Position numbers and translations under genes: made by a program
DNA from: Neurospora intermedia
Taxonomy: Eukaryota; Ascomycota; Sordariomycetes; Sordariales; Sordariaceae
Assembly: GCA_037102815.1 (NCBI GenBank)
Contig: BTPP01000003.1
Span: 3,906,001 to 3,970,000 of the forward strand
Direction: 5' to 3'
Length of the DNA: 64,000 nt
Part shown: piece by piece, positions 10,357-21,890 of the stretch
Layout of the letters: every line of letters starts with the position of its first letter
How positions within the stretch are numbered: position 1 is the stretch's first letter
The notes under the pieces: generated by a model
Told to the model about the DNA's origin: nothing
The model's database searches: none
Seen by the model: the letters and a program-made list of their open reading frames with translations, nothing else

Positions 10357-12834
10357 TGAAAAGCCTTGGCGCCCAGCACCCCCCAAGTATTGCCAGCTGC
10401 TATTCCAGCATGACAGGGGCAGCTCCACCGCTCCACCGAACCCGCGCTCGATCACACCCTACCTGCCGAGTTGCACTCTCCAGTTTCCAGTCAACCGGAC
10501 ACACACTAACAACTTTGCTAACATGGTGCTGCTAGTGCAGATAGTGTAAAGAAGTTGAGGAGGCTCAGCAATCAGATGGCCCCCAACCGCCATCTCTGAA
10601 ACCGTCACTTTGATCTTACCGGCACCACCATCCTGTCAATACCACTGGGAGGCTTGTCGAGTCCAATTGCCATCTCCAATTCTCAAGCAGAACAGCGGTG
10701 AGTGAGAAATCGCGAATTACCGTCAGCAATTGCTGGCCATGATGAATGAGGTGGTTGATTCTTTGTCGTCAATGGGGGAAGATGGTCCGCGGACTACCTA
10801 CCTATCCTTCTTTTCTGGCCCGGCTTCTGCTGTTATGTGGATTATTCTCATTCCTTTCCAGGATACTTGATGCCCTGAAGACTAGGCCTTAGGTGTTCTT
10901 TAGCGGTCTTTTAAACAGGATTGGCCTATACCCTGGCCCCCCTTCTTCGGCACTTCAGTGCACTGCCCCCGGTACGTACTATCTTGAGGCTCCAAACGGA
11001 ATTTTGCTGGTGGCATGTACCCGCCCCGTCTTCTCGTTTCCTTCCATTTATTTCTTATTTTTTATTTTTTTGTTGGTTGCCTGTTCATCTCAACTTATCT
11101 AGTGGTTCCTATTTCCAGTCCAAAATGAAGCACTTAGAGCACCAAAAGCCATCATGCATACATACTGGGCATTTTCTATGATTCTGTCAGCCTGTCCCTC
11201 TCCCTATCTTCACCCTGGATTTTCCGACCCTTTTGTCTCGAGTTCATTCAGAATGGTGTAGCTTCTTCCACTCTCAGGTATGACAAATCTCAGAAATCGG
11301 TGAATACAGGGGGGCGTCATATGTTTGCCTTTGGGTGCCTTGGGCCTCTTGGGAGTGATGACGTCCACTCGCTGGCCCCAAGCCGCTCCGATGCCCCCTC
11401 GGAGAATTGTTGCATGGCTGAGTGCGTTGAATCTTTGGAATTTTGCCCTTGCGATTTGTTTGTTCCTATTTATCCCATCGATCAGCCCGTTGAGCCCAGA
11501 GACTTGCCTCGAGATCGCCTTCTGATAGTTAGCCAATAGGTAATGTGAAAGCGTGGTTGCCTTATTTGTCCTCACCGGAAAACCCCCTTGTCACTGTGGT
11601 TGTGTAAGACCATTCGCAGCTCTTGCCGATGAGTTGGTCCCTCCCCCTTTTGAGGCTGATCATATGCTGCTACTGTGCCTAATAGTTAACCTTGGGAATC
11701 AAGTCCAGTATGAGAAACAGGACATGCTTAAAGGGCGGTGGTGGAGGGATGGGAAGATGGCTGGCCCGTGTAATACAAATATTGATTGTCGACTCCCTGT
11801 CCGCCATGGGCCGGGCCTCCTCTCTAGAAGACTTGGTATATGACTATTTTTCATTCAAAGGCCCCTGACATGGTGGATTGAATAGATATGGTCACTTTCT
11901 AAGCTCTTTCGCATCAACATCAGCGAGTGTCGCACAAGCTGGTGATTTTTGGACCATCTAGGTTGGTGAAATTCAGTACCTCCAACCTCCGTGGCGCCGG
12001 AATGTGGCTTGCCTTCACAAAGTATGTCGAATTTAGCTAACATTTATATTGGTGAACACTCAGATGTGTTTCAAGTACTGTGTGACTGGTGGCTCAAGGA
12101 GATCTTCAGTTGGAGTAGTTTGAATAACAATGGGTCAAGCTTCGGGTATTTTGACCCTGAACTTCACCAGACTCAGAATCTGAACAAATCTGAACCGTAA
12201 GTTCAGTAAGAAAGCGCAGCAATAAGAGAGATGCAAAAACGAGAAACGGAGAGAGAACGGATGACGAAGAAAAGCAAGCACTAAACTTCGGGACTTGAAA
12301 TCGGGAGATCAGGTGCGATATCGAGTCATATGAGTTTTTTACTCTTGAAAAAACAAGCAAATCAACAAATACGCGAAGGGCAGTGAATAACGGGAACAAA
12401 TACTTGGTTTGGAAAGCCCAGCAACATCACCGCCGTATTCTCAAAATCGTGATCCGACAAACTAAAACGAAAAGACCACAAACTCGGACAGAAGGAAGTC
12501 ACCAAAATGAAACTCAAATATATTAAACTCCTAGCTTAACGGTTTGCTTTTCCTCCATGCCAAAACCCTGAATTTGGAGAAATCCAGACCTGGAATGTGA
12601 GCGCCGCCGAGATATCGATGGTTGACGTGAGTCGAAAAAAAGATCTAAGGATAGGAGACCTCCATGGCTCGGAATGTGTAAGAGATGACTGATGTAATGG
12701 GAGCTCTAGAGGGTGCTGAGTGAAGTATTGAAAGCGTTACGTGAGATTAGAGCCGAATCTCTTCAAAGGGCCATGATGTTGAGGTGCCGCATGAATTACT
12801 CGTAAACCGCAACGGCACCTCCAATTTTTGAGGC
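10357..12834. other. Gene-poor region
   Basis: About 2.5 kb without a supported gene. Several open frames of 60-120 codons exist on both strands (for example minus 11575-11210) but start at non-ATG codons, lack recognisable motifs, and occur at the frequency expected by chance. The region may be an old relic-rich spacer. Confidence 0.4.
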
Positions 12835-13107
12835 TTAGCGCCTTGTTGAGGAAGATGAGCAGGAAGGGGATGCCGTATCACGGACGATTTGGTTGTCTTT
12901 CTTGCAACTCGTGCATTGGACGTGCTGGCAGGTGGGCTCGTAGCATTTCGAAACCCAGGACGAGTTGAGAGCACCACACGAGCAGCAGAACCAATGCTTG
13001 TACTCCCCATAGTTGGATGGCCCCTAAAGCTGTTTAGTGTTTGGTATATCAGAGCGATTGGGAAGGCCAAATCCTACCTTGCTGCTGCTGCTGCTAACGT
13101 AAGGCAT
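12835..13107 (-). CDS. Small zinc-ribbon-like protein (spliced, 72 aa)
   Basis: Two exons on the minus strand: 13107-13078 (MPYVSSSSSK) and 13023-12835, joined across a 54-nt intron with donor GTAGGA, a CACTAAAC branch and acceptor TTTAG, phase 0. The product is 72 aa. Its core HWFCCSCGALNSSWVSKC then CQHVQCTSC places cysteines at residues 23, 24, 26, 37, 42, 47 and 50 with His44, the W-x-C-x-x-C ... C-x-H-x-x-C-x-x-C layout common in small fungal zinc-binding proteins of unknown role. A Ser-rich tail follows. The nearer AG (AAACAG) would give an immediate stop, so the downstream AG is chosen. No single ORF covers it, which makes it easy to miss. Function unknown; a structural or protein-binding zinc ribbon is inferred. 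Confidence 0.7.
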
Positions 13108-15910
13108 CTTAGGGATATGAACTTATGTATGAGGTGAGTGATGATGAACGGCAGAACGGAGAACGATAGACAGACAAGGTCGAGTGGTCTTCATTCCCAT
13201 CAGCATCCTGCTTCGTGCTCATTTATGTAAGATCTCAAGTCGCCCAAGGGGAAGCCTATACGATGGCTTCCTGTTCACGCGACAAGCCAGGCTCCCTCTC
13301 TGTCCTCCTTCAAGCTCAAGGCGAGCCGCATGGCCATGATGAACGCCTTGATGGCTCATGGAATTTTGGTTGAATCTCCAGGAATAGGCGTGGAAAAAGC
13401 TTCAAGCCGAGTGGATCATGGCGAAGGGCGTACTGGATAGCGCAGCTTGTGGGAAAAAGCCAGCGTATGGATCCCAGAGTAAAATGAGCTGTTCGGTGAA
13501 GCTCAGATGTCCCCTTGACTAAACGTTGTGTTGCAAAAATCGTCAACTTGTTCGTTGACGACGGCCTCAAAGCCAGCCAAGCCTCCCTTTACCGACCGAG
13601 AATAGGACACTCGTGAGCTGATTGAGACTAATCGACCGGTTCTTGAAGGTGAATGACGCATCGATACTCTTCTCTCGTTTCGATCGCACTGTAGATACGA
13701 GGGCATGGCCGTACGCTAATGATGACCTCTTGCCTTGAGTCCAAGCCCCCTTCGCTGTACCACGTTTCTCTCCATCGCTATGATCCATAGCTAGACTGCG
13801 GGTAATAGGCACGTCGGATTGACGCCGAGATGCGCATAGTTGAAGCGCATGGTAACAAGCTCTGGCTGAACTTGTATTTCCATGGAGTTTTTCTCAGCTG
13901 TCCAATGAGAGTCAGTCAGTACAGGTGGTTATAAAGCAAAAGCGCACCAAACATCGGACACAACAGAAGCAAACTTGGCATATATAGGAGTCCTACTACC
14001 ATTTCGGAGAGACGATTGTTGAGATTCTGTGGATTGTAAACTCAGTTTTGTGGTCAGGTATTAAAGTAGGGTGCCGTTGATTGAAACTATTCATAGACCA
14101 CATCTGCCCGCAACCAACGCGGGACCAACTAAGCCAGAGTGTATGCAATTGCTCAGATGGGATGATTTCCTTGATCGCGGTGAGGATCGTGTTGCGCCAT
14201 TCTCTTCAGACCTCTCTCAATCACAACATGAACAATGTTGGTCAACTCATCTCATTGGGCTGCTATGAGGGTAATCATTCGCCATCTGTGTACATGCATA
14301 TCGACAGGCGCTTGTATGTTGAATCGGGTAGCATAAGTCGTCCAAGAAAAATTGTTCGTAACGGTCATTGAAAATCTTTCGGCGAATGTTGTCCATTTTC
14401 GATGTCTCGGACCATGACATTGAATCTGCAATCTGGTTAGAACAGTAATGCGACCTCTGGAGGAGAACAGTTTTTCCATACATCCCCGAAGTGCTCCTGG
14501 AACCTTCTTCGATACCCTAGCAACACTACTCCTCAGACACCCTTTAACGTGAACAAAGTCGTCGTCGACACCATCACAGGGCGTTAAGCTCTGTCGGCTG
14601 GAGCATCACAGTTGAGGACCAAAATTTGACCGCTAGGTCTATACTGCAAGGTAAGACCAAAATCCTTCAGCGAGGTGATCTCCCATTATATAAGACGCCA
14701 GGTCGCCAATTTGAACCAGCCGTCATGTTGGCAGCCCGCAGAGCCTCACCCCACCATCGGAGGGTTTTGGGAGTCTAGTCTACAACTGCAGATTCGGATG
14801 CAGTCAATATCGTCCCGCGGAACTTTGCCCGGAAAGGCAGTTTGTCTGCCAAACACAGCAGTAGTTCAACCAGGCCGTTGATACTGGGGAAGGAGCCCAA
14901 TCGGCATATTCAGCGATACCCCCCGAGTGTCCCACATGAGACAGCTAGCGGTCCTTGCGATGGCGCGTGCAAGTCTGCTCACCTTGAAAGTGTGACTTCC
15001 ATGTTCTCATGTTGTTGCTAACGCCAAAAAGGAAACGCGGCGAGCCGAAGCTCCAAATGCAACACTTAATTCGAGGCGGATTCTTGAGCCTAAAGTCAGT
15101 AGTGAACTAGGATAGTAAACAACACGAGTTCAGAAATATACGGAACACGAAAGTTAAGAAGATATAGACGGATGGCTTGCAGTTGGAATTAGGTTTGTCC
15201 TGGTCGTGGCCAACCCCAGCCCGGGAACAATGGTCATCGAAACGTCAAAACGTCCATGATGGGATTGGATGATGAGATCATGTTGAAGGACTGCGCGAGA
15301 TGCATAGTGTACAGATGATTGCCTACAGATGAAGAGTTTCGGAATCTCGCGCCTGCATTCCAGACGAGGATTTTTTTTGTTAGTGGGCATTTGCGCTGTG
15401 TGAACAAGAGCAGGGCAGGCACAGTCAGGGTGCACTTTGCTGTGCGCAGGGTAGGTAGCGCTTGCCAGTCCGCTAAAATGCAGCAAAATCCGGTAAATGC
15501 CCTCTACGTCATCGCTGGTAAAGGGAGGAAAAGAAAAAAGAGACAAAAGCTCTTTCCGCACCCTACCAGACCTGATGATTGTGGTCTTGCATCGATGTGA
15601 GTACTCCTAGCATCGTCATCTCTTAACATGCACACCAACCGCGTTAAAAGGTTGGCCATCATCAACTAGAACAATCCACAATCCACCGCCGACTCACCAG
15701 ATTCTCGCATCACCAGCACTGCGAGCTGCTCGACTGTGTCAGACCATCTTGACCTTGCGCTCTTACCTACATAAAGCGTTTTCGATTACTGTCCAACTGA
15801 AGGCTCACCTGGACAAAAACAATTTTTATCGACCTCCAACGAAAAAAAAGAAAACAAACACTGGGTTCACAGGCGACTAGCAGCGCCGCGTCACTGATAT
15901 CTCCACCAAA
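13108..15910. other. Gene-poor region
   Basis: 2.8 kb with no supported gene. Minus-strand frames around 13300-13800, 14250-14480 and 15150-15560 look somewhat protein-like but lack a start, splice continuity or motif. The last few hundred bases are the promoter and leader of the MARVEL-like gene. Confidence 0.4.
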
Positions 15911-16513
15911 ATGGCGTTCGGAGCCGGCTTAACGTCGAGCAAAAGCTACCTCTTTTTCTCGACCCTGCACTTTCTAGCCTTTGCTTTGGCTTTGACTGTT
16001 TGTGGTCTCTATGGCGTCGAGCTGGATCGTGCAAGGAAGGCGGACAAGTACGCAGATTCGAAATGGGTATGTCAATCTCAAGTGTACCCCCCACCAACAA
16101 GTTCGACTCCCATGCTAACAGGAGACATGGCAGGTATTTGCGGTCGTTGTTGGCGGCCTGTCAGCTTTGACCTCCATTCTGTTCTGCATCCCGTTCATCC
16201 TCCGGTTTGCCTTCAAATGGGTGTGGGACTTTATCCTCTTTATTCTTTGGGTCGCCGTCTTTGGCGTCTTCGCGAACGTACGTTGACCCTCTAAATCTTT
16301 ACCATGCAAACGTGGCCTAGAGACTAACTGATATCTCAGATGTACATCCATGAGAAGCCTGAGGGCAACAATGATATTCGTCGAATGAAGCATGCCGTCT
16401 GGGTGGACCTCGTCAACATGCTTCTCTGGCTCGTCATCGCCGTTTCTGCATTGGCCTACTGGTTCAAGCACCGGGAGACTCGAAGTCTGTTTACTTCTCG
16501 CGCCATTGTCTAG
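15911..16513 (+). CDS. Four-helix MARVEL-like integral membrane protein
   Basis: Three exons: 15911-16066, 16134-16277 and 16340-16513, all phase 0, with donors GTATGT and GTACGT and acceptors GGCAG and TCTCAG (branch GACTAAC in intron 2). The 157-aa product has four hydrophobic helices at roughly residues 12-35, 53-75, 82-100 and 119-140, short loops and a polar C-terminus. This is the topology and size of fungal MARVEL-domain proteins, which sit in the plasma membrane or secretory membranes and associate with eisosomes or vesicle traffic. No catalytic motif. The family assignment rests on topology and general sequence character, so it is moderate; the splice structure is firm because each join keeps the frame and a helix. 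Confidence 0.82.
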
Positions 16514-19500
16514 AAAGATAGCTGGACGGTTTTGAAGGACGGGAATCAAGGTTGGGTTAGCAGGTAGTAGGAGGATACTTAATCAGGTTGATACCCAGGG
16601 GATAAGGCACATGGCGTTATGGCACCATATGATTCTGGTACGGAACTTTCATTCATGAGCCTGGGTTTGCGAAGTGCGTGGCCTCTGGCGCTCGCATGTA
16701 GACATTTATTTTCAACTCCAGTTCATTTGATCTCGAGGTTTTCCCTGGGGTTCGTCACATGCATCATTTTCCAAGTCGGTTGAGACAGCAATCAGCTTTA
16801 ACATCAGCCCTTACACCTCCCTCCTATCACCGCCCAAACCTCAACAAATTTCCGCTGTTCACCATCCAGGTGTTCGTCTCAAAACAAATCCATCTTTGTG
16901 GATCACATAAGCAGGACGCAGATCTGCTCGTGAGCACAAGTCCATACAATTGTACATTACACAGCGATTCTCAAAGGCCTAATACATAGATGGTATTACC
17001 AGACATCGCGGTTTCAACAGAAGCCATGCTAATGACGTCATGCCCTATCGGCAATCGAGACGTTCCCCGCTCCTCAAACGCATTCGGGAATGCTGCCCGT
17101 AGGCGCCACGGGCAAGGGCGGCTTCTGGGTCAGGGACCACTAGGGTCAAACCCAGGAGCACCCGGACCCTGCACCGTTCAAGGGAAAATAAAAAGAACCA
17201 AACCCGAAACCCAGCAGCCAGGCTCCAGGGGGGGAAAAACGAAAGTCTCACAAAGATGTGCGTTTGCTCTGCAACCAATCGTTCAGAAGAATGGATCTCC
17301 ATCCAGCTCCCGTCTACCGCTTCAGGTCGTCGCCCTTTCAAAAGCCAGAAGGAAAGTGGAAATCAGGCTTCAACTAACCATGAGGTCCAATTCCCACTTT
17401 GCTCTCATTGGCTGTATTGCTTAGGATCGTCTGTGGCTCACGGAAATAGAACGAACCTAGAGGTACCTAACAATGGCCTCCATCCCTTTAACTGCTCAAA
17501 TGTATCATTTTCGCCAAGACCAGAAAGTGGCCAATCGGCTGGCCGTATTTTATCCACCTTTACATCTGCACCCATGCAGATACCTAAATTTCGCCAGCTT
17601 TTGTAGCACCTTGGGTATGGAGGCCAATCAACCAATAGGCTCACCTTTCTCGCGCACAAAACGAAAACACGATTTTTTTTCAAACCTCAACACAACGGGC
17701 ACAGATTTCGAAGCATTTGCGTTTGATAATGAAATTATATACCTCTATCCTAATACTTCAAAAGCCAATGTAGAATAATCAATTTTGCTAGCAAAAAGGA
17801 TACTTTTCGCATCGCCGATCTTTTGCATGGATCTTGCTGCAGGCGTTGCTTGGCTGCGTCAGAAAGTCACCAAGTACTGCAAGTCTTCCCCGGTCTTGGC
17901 AAAAATGATACATTTGAGCAGTTAAAGGGATCAAGTCGAGCGAGTTCAAGTCTGAGATTAGCGGTCCTACAGTTATCTCAGATGCGAGATACGCGCTACT
18001 GAAAAAAAGATCGACCAGGACTTGGGCCCCACCTCCCCGATCGCCTATCTCCCTTTTCGATATCAGCCTCTCTTTGTTATTCCCATAGGGGTCTGGAGGG
18101 GTTTTCCATTCTTTACCTATTCTTCCTTCTTTTTCAATATGTTTTTCCAACGCGGTAATGGGCTGGCACACTACTGCAGTGCGCTCAACACAAAGCAGCC
18201 ACAGTTACTACACCCCGCAGTACCCACGCACACACGCACGTTCGGCATGGTCTAGTGCCAAGCTGGAACAGAAAGAAAGAAAGAGGATCAGCGGAAGATC
18301 GGCACCCAACTCCTGTCGGCCTCTCGCCGTTCCATCCGGGGAGGGGCACCAACAAGTTAGGGGTTGTGTCCTTGGAAGAACACGCCTGACGGCCTCCGAT
18401 CCCAGTGAAGCGATTCGCTGGTTGCAATGGTTGGCGTCGGCGATGCAAGCTTGGCAGGGATGGAAACCTGGGGTTGGAGGCTTGGAGCTAAATGCCCTGA
18501 AGTGACACAACGCTACGCTGTGGTGTAGGGCGGCCTGGCATCACAACGACAATGACTTTGCAGTTCATGCTAGACATACTCGATTTCGGCACAATTGGCG
18601 TGAACCCGGAATAAAAATGGTGTTATATTTACTGCCGTGCTTGAGCAATGCAAATGTTGGAAACTGGACAATCACTGCTAAACATGATGTTTTACCTAGC
18701 ATTGGGAATTACATGGGCGCTACTCGCGACAAAATACAGACCATGAAAAAACTAGTAATCGCTACCCAGCGGATGCTGCCGCTGTGGACCACAGCGACAG
18801 AGGAACATCAAGACACTGTACTCATTGTGGACACTGCAGTGACTGGCTGATTGTCTTACTGCACAACGAGAGACAACCTTCACGCGGCGAGCTCATTGAT
18901 GGCGGCTGCCTTTCTAAGGTTGTGAACAAGAGACAATAAGCACGAGACGACATCAGCAGCATTCCTTTCTCCACTCGTATTTATAACCCGTGAGTACGCG
19001 CCCAGGCGACCCACTGTCGAGGAGGGATACAAGCGACGACGAACGAATATAATAACTTCAAGGAATACAGGAACGGTTTGTTATATAGCATACGTATCAC
19101 TGCGAGCCTCATTCAGATGGCGTCCCCTGCAGTGAATCATGACAATGCCGCTGTCCCTGTGAGCCATGCAACTACAACCTTCTCAGGCCTCACACTACCT
19201 AGGTAGATCTGGCTGTTTCTGGCTATTCTTCTCCCCCGCTCCAGATTTTTGCTGAAGCCGGGTACCGTTCTCATGGTTTGGAATATACTTGTCATGTACG
19301 CGATCATATAGTCCATGCAGACAACACAAACGGCCTGGTAGAGCATGAATGATGAGATAAATCAATAGGTGTCAAAATGGACAACGACTTTACGACTCAC
19401 GACTGCTCGATGCTGTTGTGATTTCCTTCTGCAAACTTAGCACAAATCGGAAGTAGTGGTGGTGGTTCCCCACAGCCAGTCGTACGAGACTTGCAGCGAT

Positions 19501-21890
19501 CAGCATGCTTGGGAGCAGGGAGAAGGGGGAGGAGGGGGAGAGAGCGGGAAGATTGATTGTGTTCCCATCCCACTTGGCAGAGCGTCATGGTGAGTGGTGT
19601 ACAAGAATTGGATAACTCCAGTCTCGAATGGGACCCCCGAAGTCTGAAAAGTCCTTTCTTATCCTTCCAAGTTGTTGTGGTGGCAGAACTAACTATCACC
19701 ATCGGATTAGTGGCCGTTTTCCATAATTCACCTTCAACCAGATTCAGCTTGCAGTTAACAGACAGCACCTGCGAACTATTTGGTCAACGAACCGTTAGCT
19801 TACGCCTTTAACAAATTTGAGCTAAGCTTGCGGATGAAGACGTGTTTTTGAGGACTCGGTGTCTCGGAGATCGGTTCCCGAACGTCAGCGGGCTCTTTGT
19901 TTCTCGACTCCTTTCCACGCGCGCAGGCGGGCAGACGAGCAGGCTGAATGACTTGTGAGGTGGACCAACGGGAGTTCATAAGGATCATTGAGGTCTTGGT
20001 CAGGCACTGAAAAGTGCTTATGGTCAACAATCCCAGTCATCAGATCAGACCCCTTTTTTTCGCCCATCTGAGATAAGAAGCAGACCTTGGCGGGAGAATG
20101 GTTGCAGACAAGGGACTGTGTGTGTGATAATCCAGAGAAGTTGGAAATCCAGGGTTCAGATAAAAGGGAAGCTTCGAGTAGCGGTTGTTACAGGTGTATC
20201 ATCTTGGATTCAAGCGGATCGTTCCCGCTTAATGAGGGACATCGATATTGCCATTCTCGGTTCAGTTCGTGAGATTCGCACTCTTTTTGTCCACTCAGGA
20301 CGCCAAGTCGTCCAGTTCAGTGGAGATGCCCCCTTCTCTCCTTCCTTGCAGTGGCTCTCAAAGATCGAACCTCAAAGTAACAGGATGAAAAAAGGCAATC
20401 AGTCCGCCAGGATTAGGGAGGTTCCAATTCCACATGATTGACATTGACCAGTGGACGTGTATCGGTTGGTGGGCTGTCCTCAGGTGGAAGTTATCAGGGT
20501 GATCCTCCCAAAAGTTCACAGTTTGTCATCCCGCCTCCACCGATTTGGATCTTTTACAAGAACAACACAAAAACCTCCACCATATCTCATCTGGCTGCCC
20601 AGCGGCTTTCGCCTTCTTTCTCCTCTTCGCTTTAACCTGCGACAGACAATAAATCGTTCAAACAACACGTTCGCATCACTTTTGCCGTCGCCTCAGCAAA
20701 CGAAATTATCGGTCTGCCTGTTCTCGACTTACCACAGGGCATGCAGCAACCTTCACCAGCGCTATCTGAAAGGCCCTGGTGGTGGTTGTCAGGCCTGTGG
20801 CAGCTTCGTACAGTTGACGAGCTTGATCCCGGCGAAGGCTACGTTGCAGCAGTTCACGATACCCTCTAGCACGCCGAGGGACATTTTCCAGCGACCATCT
20901 CACTGGCTTCGCAATACCTGTCAGCGCTCAAGACCCCGCCCTGAAACCTAAGTTCGCCATTCCGTCCTTGCAGGACCTTCTTTTGCAAGCTACCGCGCAG
21001 GCTACAAAGGAAGCATCAACTGGTAACCGCCCGACGGAGAGAAGGAAAACAACCTGCAAAATAACAGTACACCAAGCATTGCAACCCGTGCAAATTTAAG
21101 CGTTGGAATTTCGCCATCACGCCTAACTTCTACCGACCAACATTTACAGGACAGTTGACGCAAGAAAAGAGATCAGCTGGCAAACGGAAAGCTTACATCT
21201 GACTGCCTTATCTCGACCCTCTTCGCCATAGCGCCGAGACTTGCAAACACCACATTGCGCAACAGCTGGTCCAAGCTTGCAGTAACTCGCGACCTTACTC
21301 CGTTGTGGCATACAAGATACTGGCGGCCGTTCTTTTGCCATTCTTCTACAAAGCCTTTTGCAGGCCTTGTCGGCTTATCCAGCTGTCATTGTATGCGCTG
21401 TTTGATGACTGGTACGTTCGCATAAACCTTACATTGGCTTCAGCGATATTTCGTCATCCAGAGGAACCGAGGTGGTATCCAAGAGAGATAGGTTGCTATC
21501 TTGATGCTATCATCCACAGGTGCAGCTTTTGTGATGTTCAACACGTATGCCCGATCAGGCCAAAAGAGCCCTAGCATTATCTGCCAGCTGGATCACTGGC
21601 CCTACCATATATCTTTCAACATTTCTGATCACCCTACTGACATACTAGAATAAGATAAGGTATCTAGTCCATCTTATACACAAATACGGCACGTAAACAT
21701 CAAGGTCCACGAACATTTCCAGCACTTCTCAAGACCCCCATTCAATTGATCCCTGGACACCTTCGTCGAGCCGAGCGAAATATCCTTGCAACATCAAATC
21801 GGCATAAAGCACACGAGCTGCCATAAGTCAACTCCAACCTCGAATACACCCCTTACACCCAAACAGCACCATAATCGCTGTTTTACCGCA
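16514..21890. other. Large gene-poor region (5.4 kb)
   Basis: No gene with motif or splice support was found in 5.4 kb. ATG-started frames up to about 77 codons (for example + 18617-18850) occur at the rate expected by chance. A region around 20740-21100 is open in several frames without a clear gene model. The only clear structure is the 40-bp inverted repeat listed separately. The last few hundred bases should include the promoter of the gene at 21891. Confidence 0.4.
17482..17931. repeat. 40-bp inverted repeat pair flanking a 370-bp spacer
   Basis: The 40 bases at 17482-17521 (ATCCCTTTAACTGCTCAAAT and following, ending GCCAAGACC) reappear as the reverse complement at 17892-17931 with a single C/T difference. 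Similarity stops abruptly at both ends. No transposase frame lies between. It may be a small mobile-element relic or the result of a local inverted duplication. Confidence 0.85.

Noticed and set aside
11210-11575. 121-codon minus-strand frame (NYQKAISRQVSGLNGLIDG...)
   Set aside because: Looked like a possible transposon relic, but it starts at a non-ATG codon and no transposon motif can be identified.
14120-14480. Minus-strand frame with one in-frame TGA that reads through as a 100-residue protein-like segment
   Set aside because: Considered as a RIP-damaged gene (TGG to TGA), but there is no homology or splice support, and similar lengths occur by chance nearby.
18617-18850. 77-codon plus-strand ATG frame with a good start context
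   Set aside because: No motif or splice support; within chance expectation for this length of gene-free DNA.
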